Source: Demequina sediminicola (GTDB lineage: Bacteria > Actinomycetota > Actinomycetes > Actinomycetales > Demequinaceae). From it: a stretch of 64,000 bases of DNA. The stretch covers positions 124,001 through 188,000 of the forward strand of contig NZ_BBRB01000005.1 in assembly GCF_000975055.1 (NCBI RefSeq). The letters run 5' to 3'. The notes beneath the pieces are model-generated. The model did not search any database. It saw only the letters and a program-made list of their open reading frames with translations, and was not told where the DNA came from. A program made the position numbers and the translations under genes. Below, in pieces: positions 30,276-37,706 of the stretch (its first letter is position 1; each line of letters opens with the position of its first letter).

Positions 30276-31250
30276 ATGGACATCGTTCTTGACGCTCTCG
30301 GCACAATGATGGCCCCAGCAACCGCGGCATTCGCGCTTGCAGCTATCGGCCTCAATTTCCACTTCGGACTCACCGGACTACTGAACATGGGCCACGCCGG
30401 CTTCATGCTCCTCGGCATGTACGGCTACGGAATCTCGACACAGCACGGTGCACCCATCTGGATGGCGCTCATTATCGCCATCATTGCGGCGACCATCTTT
30501 GGTCTCCTGCTGGGATGGCCAACATTGAAGTTGCGTGGCGACTACCTGGCCATCGCGACCATTTCGGCCGCCGAACTCGTGCGCTACCTCGGACGCTCCA
30601 ACACCCTTCAAGGGCTTACCGGAGGGTCAACAGGTATTCGCGGAAACGACTTCAAGTTCACCTTCGAAGAACTCAGCCCACTCCCAGACGAGAACATTAC
30701 GATCCTCTTCTGGACCAACCACGGCACCAAGTCGTCAAGTTGGTGGCTCATGATCGTCGCGTGGGTCTTCGTAGCGCTCTTCGCACTCCTGTTCTGGCAA
30801 CTCGCACGTAGCCCATGGGGACGTGTCCTCAAGGGAATTCGTGAAGACGAGGACGCCGTCCGGTCACTCGGAAAGAACGTGTACTCCTACAAGATGCAAG
30901 CACTGGTCTTGGGTGGCGTCATTGGTGCCCTAGGAGGCGTCATATGGGCCCTAGGAGCGTCCGTTCAGCCAGACTCGATGGGACGTCCCACGACATTCTG
31001 GCTCTGGACGATCCTGCTCCTAGGAGGCGCAGCCACAGTCTTCGGTCCAATTCTGGGCTCGATGATTTTCTGGATGTCGCTCGTCATCATCAAGGGGCTT
31101 GCCTCAGCATTCATCCCCTCATCCGTGCTCTCCCCCGTCGAGATCGAGCCTTTCTCGCTCGTTCTCGTAGGAATCGCATTGATGTGCCTGGTGATCTTCC
31201 GACCACAAGGAATCCTCGGAAACAAGAGGGAGTTGGCTTTCAATGACTGA
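30276..31250 (+). CDS. livM: Branched-chain amino acid ABC transporter permease LivM
   Basis: Second permease of the HAAT transporter, 324 aa with about eight membrane helices. It shows the family stretch LNFHFGLTGLLNMGHAGFMLLG, interrupted here only by the normal helix break, and the cytoplasmic LKGIREDEDAVRSLGKN coupling motif that contacts the ATPases. It ends with the IFRPQGILG motif shared with LivH. Its last codons overlap livG by 8 bp. Confidence 0.95.
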   Translation: MDIVLDALGTMMAPATAAFALAAIGLNFHFGLTGLLNMGHAGFMLLGMYGYGISTQHGAPIWMALIIAIIAATIFGLLLGWPTLKLRGDYLAIATISAAELVRYLGRSNTLQGLTGGSTGIRGNDFKFTFEELSPLPDENITILFWTNHGTKSSSWWLMIVAWVFVALFALLFWQLARSPWGRVLKGIREDEDAVRSLGKNVYSYKMQALVLGGVIGALGGVIWALGASVQPDSMGRPTTFWLWTILLLGGAATVFGPILGSMIFWMSLVIIKGLASAFIPSSVLSPVEIEPFSLVLVGIALMCLVIFRPQGILGNKRELAFND

Positions 31251-32079
31251 CGTATTCGCAGACGTCGCGCACGAGCCTGGCGCAAAGAAGCCCGACCCGA
31301 TCGTGATCGCTGATCACGTCCACCGGCACTTTGGTGGCCTCACCGCGGTCGATGTCGAGCACTTCGAAGTCCAGCGCCACGCCATCACTGCATTGATTGG
31401 CCCCAACGGAGCGGGCAAATCGACATTCTTCAATCTCCTCACCGGCTTCGACAAGCCGCAGACTGGCGAATGGCAGTTCAACGGGCACTCACTTGTGGGA
31501 ACCTCCCCAGCCAAGATCGCTCGGGCAGGCAAGGTGAGGACCTTTCAGCTCACCAAGGCACTCAACCGCATGACAGTGATTGAGAACATGCGGCTCGGCG
31601 CGGCGGAACAACGCGGAGAGAATTTCTTCAACGCGCTCGTTCCTGGCCTGTGGCGGAGCCGCGAGCAGGAGATCACCAAGAAGGCTGAGTCGCTTCTCAA
31701 AAGGTTCAAGCTGTACGAGAAGCGTGACGACTATGCGGGGTCCCTCTCCGGTGGGCAGCGCAAGTTGCTCGAAATGGCCCGTGCACTCATGTCCGATCCA
31801 GAAATGATCATGCTCGACGAGCCGATGGCCGGTGTCAACCCTGCGCTGACAGAGTCTCTCCTCGACCACATCGTGGAATTGCGAGATGAAGGCAAGACCA
31901 TCCTGTTCGTCGAACACGACATGCATATGGTCCGGCGGATCTCCGATTGGGTAGTCGTGATGGCTGAAGGCTCCATCATTGCCGAAGGCCCACCCAACAC
32001 GGTGATGTCCAACACCGCGGTACAAGATGCGTACCTTGGTGCTCACCACGACACCGACCTTTCGGAGGACGCGTCATGA
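31243..32079 (+). CDS. livG: Branched-chain amino acid ABC transporter ATP-binding protein LivG
   Basis: One of the two ATPases of the liv importer. The 278-aa protein has Walker A GPNGAGKSTFF, a Q-loop region (FQLTKALNRMTVIENM), signature LSGGQRKLLEMARAL, Walker B IMLDEPMAGV and the H-loop FVEHDMHMV. About 25 extra residues precede the fold. It overlaps livM by 8 bp and livF by 4 bp, so all three should be translated together. Confidence 0.96.
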   Translation: MTDVFADVAHEPGAKKPDPIVIADHVHRHFGGLTAVDVEHFEVQRHAITALIGPNGAGKSTFFNLLTGFDKPQTGEWQFNGHSLVGTSPAKIARAGKVRTFQLTKALNRMTVIENMRLGAAEQRGENFFNALVPGLWRSREQEITKKAESLLKRFKLYEKRDDYAGSLSGGQRKLLEMARALMSDPEMIMLDEPMAGVNPALTESLLDHIVELRDEGKTILFVEHDMHMVRRISDWVVVMAEGSIIAEGPPNTVMSNTAVQDAYLGAHHDTDLSEDAS

Positions 32080-32816
32080 GCGAAGCATCCGTGGAAACTC
32101 CAGTCATCGTCAACGCTGATGACCTCTATGCCGGGTATCTGCCCGGTATCGACATCCTGAATGGGTGCTCGATGGAGGTCCGCGAGGGTGAACTCATCGG
32201 CATCATCGGGCCTAATGGTGCGGGAAAATCAACCTTCCTGAAATCGCTGTTTGGCTTGGTGCCCATTCGCTCAGGTTCGGTCACGTTGGGTGAGGACGAC
32301 ATCACGAATCTGCGTGCCGACGAACTGGTCAAGCGGGGCATCGGCTTTGTCCCTCAGTCCAACAACGTGTTCCCGTCACTGACGGTCAAAGAGAACCTTG
32401 AAATGGGAACGTATCAGCGTCCCAAGTCATTCAAGGAGCAGTACGAGCGGATTGGTGAGCTCTTCCCCAAACTGGTGGAACGCAAAGACCAACGTGCGGG
32501 GTCTCTCTCTGGTGGAGAACGCCAGATGGTGGCCATGGCTCGTGCGCTGATGATGGATCCTCAGGTGCTGTTGCTTGACGAGCCATCAGCGGGGCTCTCC
32601 CCTGACCGGCAGGATGAGACATTTGTCCGCACACGCGACATCAACAAGACGGGTGTCACCGTGATCATGGTCGAGCAGAACGCGCGGCGTTGCCTGCAAA
32701 TCTGTGACCGCGGTTACGTCCTGGATCAGGGCACGACTGCCTACACGGCGACTGGACAGGAACTGCTCAAGGACCCCAAGGTTATCGAGTTGTACCTAGG
32801 AACCCTAGGAGCATGA
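32076..32816 (+). CDS. livF: Branched-chain amino acid ABC transporter ATP-binding protein LivF
   Basis: Second ATPase of the liv importer, 246 aa. Walker A GPNGAGKSTFLKS, signature LSGGERQMVAMARAL, Walker B VLLLDEPSAGLSP and H-loop MVEQNARR are intact; VEQN in place of VEHD is the usual LivF form. It is last in livHMGF and is followed by a terminator hairpin. Confidence 0.96.
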   Translation: MSEASVETPVIVNADDLYAGYLPGIDILNGCSMEVREGELIGIIGPNGAGKSTFLKSLFGLVPIRSGSVTLGEDDITNLRADELVKRGIGFVPQSNNVFPSLTVKENLEMGTYQRPKSFKEQYERIGELFPKLVERKDQRAGSLSGGERQMVAMARALMMDPQVLLLDEPSAGLSPDRQDETFVRTRDINKTGVTVIMVEQNARRCLQICDRGYVLDQGTTAYTATGQELLKDPKVIELYLGTLGA

Positions 32817-32835
32817 CGCACTCCTAACCTCGACG

Positions 32836-32870
32836 AAGGGGCCTCCGCCACACTTGGCGGGGGCCCTTTT
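32836..32870 (+). terminator. Terminator after livF
   Basis: A GC-rich hairpin pairs AAGGGGCCTCCGCCA with TGGCGGGGGCCC around a short loop, with slight mismatch, and ends in TTTT. It begins about 20 bp past the livF stop and should end the livHMGF transcript. Confidence 0.75.
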
Positions 32871-32925
32871 CGCATGCCCAGACGTCCATCGCGAGATAAC
32901 ACCCCTCACTCCGCACACGGCACCC

Positions 32926-32967
32926 GGCGCGCGGCGCGCGGCGCGCGGCGCGCGGCGCGCGGCGCGC
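32926..32967. repeat. Tandem repeat, six perfect copies of a 7-bp unit
   Basis: The unit GGCGCGC is repeated six times without error, immediately before a second microsatellite. It lies in the 519-bp gene-free region 32817-33335 between livF and livK. I found no credible gene in this region on either strand. Confidence 0.97.
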
Positions 32968-32971
32968 GCCA

Positions 32972-33006
32972 CTCTGCTCTGCTCTGCTCTGCTCTGCTCT
33001 GCTCTG
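32972..33006. repeat. Tandem repeat, seven perfect copies of a 5-bp unit
   Basis: The unit CTCTG is repeated seven times without error, four bases after the GGCGCGC array. Pentamer arrays of this kind mutate by slippage. Here no reading frame or promoter element is visible across it, so an effect on expression is not evident. Confidence 0.97.
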
Positions 33007-33021
33007 CACCACCGCAACCCA

Positions 33022-33113
33022 CACTACGAACCAGTTGAGGAAGCGACACGCGGCGCAGCGCTGCATCGCGCCTCTCCCGCGCGGCGTGTCAACGCCACCT
33101 TTGGTTCGTAGTG
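33022..33113. repeat. Nested inverted repeat, about 92 bp
   Basis: The outer arms CACTACGAACCA (33022-33033) and TGGTTCGTAGTG (33102-33113) are perfect complements. Inside them GACACGCGGCGC (33045-33056) and GCGCGGCGTGTC (33079-33090) match at 11 of 12. A 10-bp palindrome GCAGCGCTGC lies at 33055-33064. The whole could fold as a long imperfect hairpin in RNA or act as an extragenic palindrome. No open frame or transposase is present. Confidence 0.75.
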
Positions 33114-33283
33114 CTCGGGGGCGTGCTTAGCGGTACCCGCCAGCCTCGTGCTTCAACGCTCCCCGTGGATACCCGGGAATCAACATCTGCCATGTCCTGA
33201 GCAGCTCTACGTGGTTTCTCTTTTGGAAGGCACCACCCAGCATTCACTACGGCGAGTACGAGCCGATGCTGGCGTGAGAGACA

Positions 33284-33319
33284 CAAAGAGGCCCCCGGCA
33301 TGAGCCGGGGGCCTCTTTG
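33284..33319. terminator. Terminator after livK
   Basis: The arms CAAAGAGGCCCCCGGC (33284-33299) and GCCGGGGGCCTCTTTG (33304-33319) are perfect 16-bp complements with a four-base loop. It lies 17 bp beyond the livK stop. The A/T ends let it serve either strand. Confidence 0.85.
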
Positions 33320-33335
33320 GTGAATTCAGAGGTGC

Positions 33336-34610
33336 TTAGGAGGTGGGAACCTCACCGAACACTTCGGAGTCCCAGTGCTGCACGTTGTTCTCGTCGTAGA
33401 CGTAGACACCAACGTATGCGGCGGAGGGATCATTGTTCTCATTGAAGGGTCCAACGCCAGACACGGGCTGGTAGTTGATCTCTTCACCGTCCTCGAGGAG
33501 CGTTGCACACTCTTCGAAGCCAGTGCACTCGGTACCGCCGTCAGCGCCAGAGACCGCGGCCATCGAGGACTGAATCGACGGGCCATCAGTGCCACCAGCG
33601 TGGACCGCTGCCAGAGCAATCAGGATCGTGGCGTCATAGGACTCCGGACCGTAGGCGAACGAGTCGAGCTCGCTGTCAGCAACACTGTTCAAGCGCTCCT
33701 TGAAGTCATCAGCGGCATCCGCACCAGGAATCGTGCCCTTGGCACCCTCGAGGGTGCCGGGGTCGAAGGACTCCGAGTAGTCAGCGGTGTTACCGTCCGT
33801 CAGGTACAGCGACGAGGGGTCGAGACCCGCACCGATGAGTTCAGGAATGATCTGCTTGGTCTGGTCGAACGCGATCAGCACGACTGCGTCGGGATCCGTT
33901 GCCATGACAGCCTCGACCTCAGCAGTGAAGTTGGTCACTGCGGGGTCAAACTCTTCACCGGAGACACCGTAGGTAATCGTACCGCCGGCCTCTTCGATGG
34001 TGGGCTGAATGACGTCACGTAGGCCGGTGCCGTAGTCCTCGTTGAAGACCAAGATTCCGACATTCTCGTGACCGTCATCCAAGATCAGGTTGGCCAAGGC
34101 GTTTCCCTGAACCGAGTCCGGCGGTGCCGTCCGGAAGAAGAACTCTGAGTAGCCCGAGAGCGCAGTCGCCGTGTTTGCAGGCGAAACCTGCACCACGTCC
34201 GACGCCACAACGTCGTCAATGAAGTTCAGCGTGACAGCCGAAGAAGCTGCACCAATGATCGCCGAGACTCCGTCAGCAATCAGAGTTGACGCGGTCTGGG
34301 GCGCAATGTTGGCCTGCTGAGTGTCCGACGAGTCTCCATGCTCGACCTCGACGGGGTTGCCCAGCACACCGCCAGCGTCGTTGATCTCCTGAATTGCGAG
34401 ATCGACACCAGCTACCTCGGGCGGGCCGAGGAAGGAAAGTGAGCCGGTCAGGGGAAGAACTGTTCCGATCTTCAGCGCATCTGTAGAGCCGCCTTCTGAG
34501 CCACCGGATGACGAGTCATCGGTGTCGCCGTCTGTCGAGCAGGCGGCAAGGGCGAGCGAAGCGGCGGCGATAACTGCGCCTCCGCGTGCGATGGTGTTCC
34601 ATCGTGCCAT
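33336..34610 (-). CDS. livK: Branched-chain amino acid ABC transporter substrate-binding lipoprotein
   Basis: Extracytoplasmic binding protein for the liv importer. The 424-aa product has a lipoprotein signal with lipobox LAAC (cysteine 24), then a Ser/Gly/Asp-rich tether. The periplasmic-binding fold begins LKIGTVLPLTGSLSFLGPPE and contains VSAIIGAASSAVT. I chose the ATG at 34610, behind GGAGGGA; the longer frame to 34631 has no better site. Unusually it is convergent with livHMGF instead of heading the same operon, so the binding protein and permeases are regulated separately. Confidence 0.95.
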   Translation of the reverse strand: MARWNTIARGGAVIAAASLALAACSTDGDTDDSSSGGSEGGSTDALKIGTVLPLTGSLSFLGPPEVAGVDLAIQEINDAGGVLGNPVEVEHGDSSDTQQANIAPQTASTLIADGVSAIIGAASSAVTLNFIDDVVASDVVQVSPANTATALSGYSEFFFRTAPPDSVQGNALANLILDDGHENVGILVFNEDYGTGLRDVIQPTIEEAGGTITYGVSGEEFDPAVTNFTAEVEAVMATDPDAVVLIAFDQTKQIIPELIGAGLDPSSLYLTDGNTADYSESFDPGTLEGAKGTIPGADAADDFKERLNSVADSELDSFAYGPESYDATILIALAAVHAGGTDGPSIQSSMAAVSGADGGTECTGFEECATLLEDGEEINYQPVSGVGPFNENNDPSAAYVGVYVYDENNVQHWDSEVFGEVPTS

Positions 34611-34715
34611 TGTGTGTTCCCTCCACACCAACGAAGAGAATGCCTTCGTTGGCCCACCGCCCCAAGGACCATCCTTGGGTGCGATATGTTCACGCTATCG
34701 AAGTTGTGTGTCGTG

Positions 34716-34748
34716 TAGGTCACTTGGTTATCACGATTCTGTGACCTA
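34716..34748. promoter_or_regulatory. Inverted repeat upstream of livK, operator candidate
   Basis: TAGGTCAC (34716-34723) and GTGACCTA (34741-34748) are perfect complements 17 bp apart, about 105-140 bp upstream of the livK start. On the minus strand GTGACC then lies 18 bp ahead of GATAGC, a weak promoter-like pair, so a repressor or activator bound here could act on livK. The cognate regulator is unknown. The rest of 34611-34792 holds nothing else I recognise. Confidence 0.4.
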
Positions 34749-34792
34749 TCCGACGTCGATACGCGGGGAAAACTACTGCACGCTGATCGCTG

Positions 34793-35428
34793 CTATTTGC
34801 CTGACATCTGGTCGATAACTGCCTCTGCTACTTCCTTCATGGTGAGGCGACGATCCATCGACGTCTTCTGAATCCAGCGGAATGACTCCGGCTCGTTGAG
34901 CTTCATCTTCTCCATGAGGAGACCCTTGGCACGCTCGACCTTCTTGCGAGTGTCCATACGCTCATTGATGTCAGCGATCTCTGACTCAAGCGCGCGGATC
35001 TCGGTGAAGCGCGATGCCGCGATCTCGACCGCCGGCAACAGGTCTGCCGGAGTGAAGGGCTTAACCACGTACGCCATCGCGCCAGCGTCGCGCGCGCGCT
35101 CGACCAGTTCAGTCTGAGAGAAGGCTGTCAATAGCACGACGGGCGCGAGTCGCTCCGAGGCGATGTGTTCAGCTGCGGTGATGCCATCCATCACCGGCAT
35201 CTTGATGTCCATCACCACTACATCTGGCTTGTGTTCTCGGGCAAGGGCTACGCCCTCTTCGCCGTTGGCTCCTTCACCAACGACGTCGTAGCCACCCTCA
35301 CGGAGAGTTTCTACGATGTCCATTCGAATAAGCGCCTCATCTTCTGCCACAATGGCACGGCGCTTCTTCGTTGCAGGAGATGCCTCGACGGCTTCAATGG
35401 GCTCTGATGTGTCATGCGAGTTCGTCAC
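34793..35428 (-). CDS. pdtaR: PdtaR-type response regulator with ANTAR RNA-binding domain
   Basis: The 211-aa protein has a receiver domain (acidic cluster AEDE near residues 28-31, phospho-acceptor Asp 74 in VVMDIKMP, Lys 123 in VVKPF). A coiled linker follows, then a C-terminal ANTAR domain (RKKVERAKGLLMEKMKLNEPESFRWIQ). ANTAR regulators antiterminate by binding paired mRNA hairpins; Rv1626 of M. tuberculosis is the close model. I chose the GTG at 35428: longer frames run antisense across the tRNA gene. No partner kinase is encoded nearby. Confidence 0.93.
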   Translation of the reverse strand: MTNSHDTSEPIEAVEASPATKKRRAIVAEDEALIRMDIVETLREGGYDVVGEGANGEEGVALAREHKPDVVVMDIKMPVMDGITAAEHIASERLAPVVLLTAFSQTELVERARDAGAMAYVVKPFTPADLLPAVEIAASRFTEIRALESEIADINERMDTRKKVERAKGLLMEKMKLNEPESFRWIQKTSMDRRLTMKEVAEAVIDQMSGK

Positions 35429-35435
35429 AGGCGCT

Positions 35436-35466
35436 AGCCTAGTCTCCGAAGGCCCCGATAGCCCAA
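35436..35466 (-). promoter_or_regulatory. Promoter candidate for a leaderless pdtaR mRNA
   Basis: On the minus strand TTGGGC and TAGGCT are 19 bp apart, and the GTG start of pdtaR lies 7 bp after the -10 hexamer. That spacing puts transcription start at or next to the start codon, and no ribosome-binding site is visible. The -35 hexamer lies inside the divergent tRNA gene. Confidence 0.35.
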
Positions 35467-35525
35467 CTGGCAGAGGCATACGGCTCAAACCCGTACCAGT
35501 GTGGGTTCGAATCCCACTCGGGGCA
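35452..35525 (+). tRNA. tRNA with anticodon CAA (tRNA-Leu), short variable loop
   Basis: The cloverleaf is complete: acceptor GCCCCGA/TCGGGGC with A73, a D-arm with a 3-bp GCC/GGC stem and an 11-base loop containing GG, and anticodon arm TACGG-CTCAAAC-CCGTA. The T-arm is GTGGG-TTCGAAT-CCCAC. The anticodon CAA reads the leucine codon UUG, and A73 and the D-arm are leucine-like. The variable loop is only CCAGT, whereas leucine tRNAs normally have a long variable arm. CCA is not encoded. Confidence 0.88.
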
Positions 35526-35596
35526 CGTCGCCTGGAGTGGCGGCACAGAAATGTGCCGCCACTCCACACAGGTTCACCAATGAAGGGGCCCTTCTC

Positions 35597-36100
35597 ATGA
35601 GACACTCAGAGTCCGCGCCACACCCATCTGACGTTGATTTCGCAGCACAGTCGATCCCTAGTGCAAAGCACGTCGCGCTCGTTGCTCATGACAACAAGAA
35701 GGCCGAGCTGCTCAAGTGGGCAAAGTTCAATCAAGGGTCACTGTCTCGCCACCACCTGTACGCCACGGGTACGACGGGGACAATGCTGGAAGAAGCACTT
35801 GATCTCCCGGTCACAAGGTTCCTGTCCGGCCCTATCGGTGGAGACCAGCAAATCGGTGCACGTATCGCCGAGGGCGGGATCGACCTCTTGGTGTTCTTCT
35901 GGGACCCTCTCGAGGCCCAGCCTCATGATCCTGACGTCAAGGCGCTGTTGCGCCTCGGTTGTGTCTGGAACATCCCTATGGCGTCGAATGTCGCCACTGC
36001 TGACTTCTTGATCTCCTCTCCCCTGTTTCGGGGTACCTACAAGAGGACATTGCCTTCGCAGGCTCCGCGCGACTGGACCGCTCTAGCCGACACCAAGTAG
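35597..36100 (+). CDS. mgsA: Methylglyoxal synthase
   Basis: Converts dihydroxyacetone phosphate to methylglyoxal and phosphate, a bypass that relieves phosphate limitation in lower glycolysis. The 167-aa protein has [37 protein letters not shown] with the catalytic aspartate (residue 83), and [20 protein letters not shown] with Asp 103 and His 110. I chose the ATG at 35597; the open frame upstream runs into the tRNA. It lies 71 bp after the tRNA and convergent with pyk. Confidence 0.95.
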   Translation: MRHSESAPHPSDVDFAAQSIPSAKHVALVAHDNKKAELLKWAKFNQGSLSRHHLYATGTTGTMLEEALDLPVTRFLSGPIGGDQQIGARIAEGGIDLLVFFWDPLEAQPHDPDVKALLRLGCVWNIPMASNVATADFLISSPLFRGTYKRTLPSQAPRDWTALADTK

Positions 36101-36210
36101 CCAGGGCGCTGTATTCCCCGTCCTTGACGCTGCCTAGTGGCCGTTAAGCACCATTCTGCGCACTTCTGCACACTTGTGCCCTGCCGCACGTTTTGTGGGC
36201 GGTATCACGC

Positions 36211-36254
36211 ACGACAGAGGCCCCCACACCTCACGGTGTGGGGGCCTCTGTCGT
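36211..36254. terminator. Perfect 20-bp-stem hairpin between mgsA and pyk
   Basis: The arms at 36211-36230 and 36235-36254 are exact complements over 20 bp with loop TCAC. It lies between convergent mgsA and pyk and can end both. There is no T-tract on either side, so it may instead act as an RNA 3'-end stabiliser. Confidence 0.75.
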
Positions 36255-36265
36255 AGGCAGGCGAC

Positions 36266-37687
36266 TTAGTCGCGCACCTGTCCAACCTTGTGGACGAAGA
36301 TCGAGTTCGTAGTTCCGGGGATTCCCACCGGAGTACCCGAGACCACAACCACGTAATCACCATCAACAGCCTTACCCTCACGCTTGAGGTAGCTGTCGAC
36401 CAAGTTCACCATCTCATCGGTGCTTTCCACACGGTCAACAAGCTCAGCGCTGACACCCCAACTCAGTGCGAGGCGCTTCTGCGTCTTGGGGTCTGGTGTG
36501 AAAGCAAGCATCGGGACGCTTGGACGCAAGCGAGCCATGCGCACCGCAGAGTCACCGGACTGCGTGAACGTCACGATGTACTTGATGTCCAGGGCATCCG
36601 CGATCTCCGCGGCAGCGTGCGTGACGGCACCGCCACGAGTCTTCGGGGTAGTCAGGAAGGGCGCAATGCGGCTGTAGCCCTTCTCCTCAGTGTTCTTGGC
36701 AATGCGTGCCATGGTCTGCACGGTCACGATGGGGAACTCACCCACGGACGTCTCACCCGACAGCATCACTGCATCGGTACCGTCGAGCACGGCGTTCGCC
36801 ACGTCGGAGGTCTCGGCGCGGGTTGGCACTGGAGCGTAGGTCATCGACTCAAGCACCTGCGTTGCGACAATCACAGGCTTAGCGTTGGCACGGCAAAGTT
36901 CAATGGCACGCTTCTGCACCAGCGGGACCTCTTCGAGAGGCAGCTCCACGCCCAAGTCACCGCGAGCAACCATGATTCCGTCGAACGCGTCAACAATCTC
37001 TTCCAAGTTGTCTACAGCCTGAGGCTTCTCGACCTTGGCGATGACAGGAACAGTGATGCCTTCCTCAGCCATGATGCGAGCGACATCGTCATAGTCGGCG
37101 CCGGAACGGACAAACGAAAGCGCGATGAAATCAGCGCCTACGTTGAGGCCCCAACGCAGGTCGTCCTGGTCCTTTTCCGACAGCGCCGGAACCGACACTG
37201 CAACGCCAGGAAGGTTGATGCCCTTGTTGTTCGACACGGCACCGGGAACAACCACCTTCGTGACAACGTCGGTGTCGGAAACCTCGGTGACTTCGAGACG
37301 TACCTTGCCATCGTCAATCAGCAGAATGTCACCGGGCGAGCAGTCTGCGGGCAAACCCTTGAACGTGGTGCCGCAGATGTCCTTAGTGCCTTCAATGTCA
37401 CGGGTCGTGATGGTGAAGACGTCATCAATCGCCAACTCGTGAGGGCCATCAGCGAACTTCTCAAGACGAATCTTGGGACCCTGAAGGTCGACCAACACGG
37501 CAACATTGCGGCCAGACTCCTCAGCCGCCTGGCGCACGTTGTTGTAGACAGCCAGGTGCTCTTCGGTGCTGCCATGCGAGCGGTTGATGCGGGCAACGTC
37601 CATGCCTGCGTTCACCAGCTCCCGCATGCGCTCGATGGGGGCCGTGGCTGGGCCAATGGTGCAGACAATCTTTGCTTTACGCGACAT
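36266..37687 (-). CDS. pyk: Pyruvate kinase
   Basis: Transfers phosphate from phosphoenolpyruvate to ADP. The 473-aa protein begins MSRKAKIVCTIGPA at the ATG 37687, which has AAGGAAA upstream; an in-frame extension to 37714 is not conserved. The active-site motif VIAKVEKPQAVDN, followed by GIMVARGDLGVELP, and the regulatory-domain segment with SGETSVGEFP are intact. gltD lies 19 bp upstream on the same strand. Confidence 0.98.
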   Translation of the reverse strand: MSRKAKIVCTIGPATAPIERMRELVNAGMDVARINRSHGSTEEHLAVYNNVRQAAEESGRNVAVLVDLQGPKIRLEKFADGPHELAIDDVFTITTRDIEGTKDICGTTFKGLPADCSPGDILLIDDGKVRLEVTEVSDTDVVTKVVVPGAVSNNKGINLPGVAVSVPALSEKDQDDLRWGLNVGADFIALSFVRSGADYDDVARIMAEEGITVPVIAKVEKPQAVDNLEEIVDAFDGIMVARGDLGVELPLEEVPLVQKRAIELCRANAKPVIVATQVLESMTYAPVPTRAETSDVANAVLDGTDAVMLSGETSVGEFPIVTVQTMARIAKNTEEKGYSRIAPFLTTPKTRGGAVTHAAAEIADALDIKYIVTFTQSGDSAVRMARLRPSVPMLAFTPDPKTQKRLALSWGVSAELVDRVESTDEMVNLVDSYLKREGKAVDGDYVVVVSGTPVGIPGTTNSIFVHKVGQVRD

Positions 37688-37706
37688 CACGTTTCCTTGA
37701 ATGTTA

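Noticed and set aside
32926-33006. Tandem arrays as a CRISPR
   Set aside because: Units are 7 and 5 bp with no spacers, and no cas genes are present. The RecB-like nuclease at 63217 is the divergent trmI neighbour, not a Cas4.
32805-33301. Small open frames across the livF-livK intergenic repeats
   Set aside because: They consist of repeat-encoded Arg/Ala or Leu/Cys runs in several frames, with no start signals or conserved sequence.
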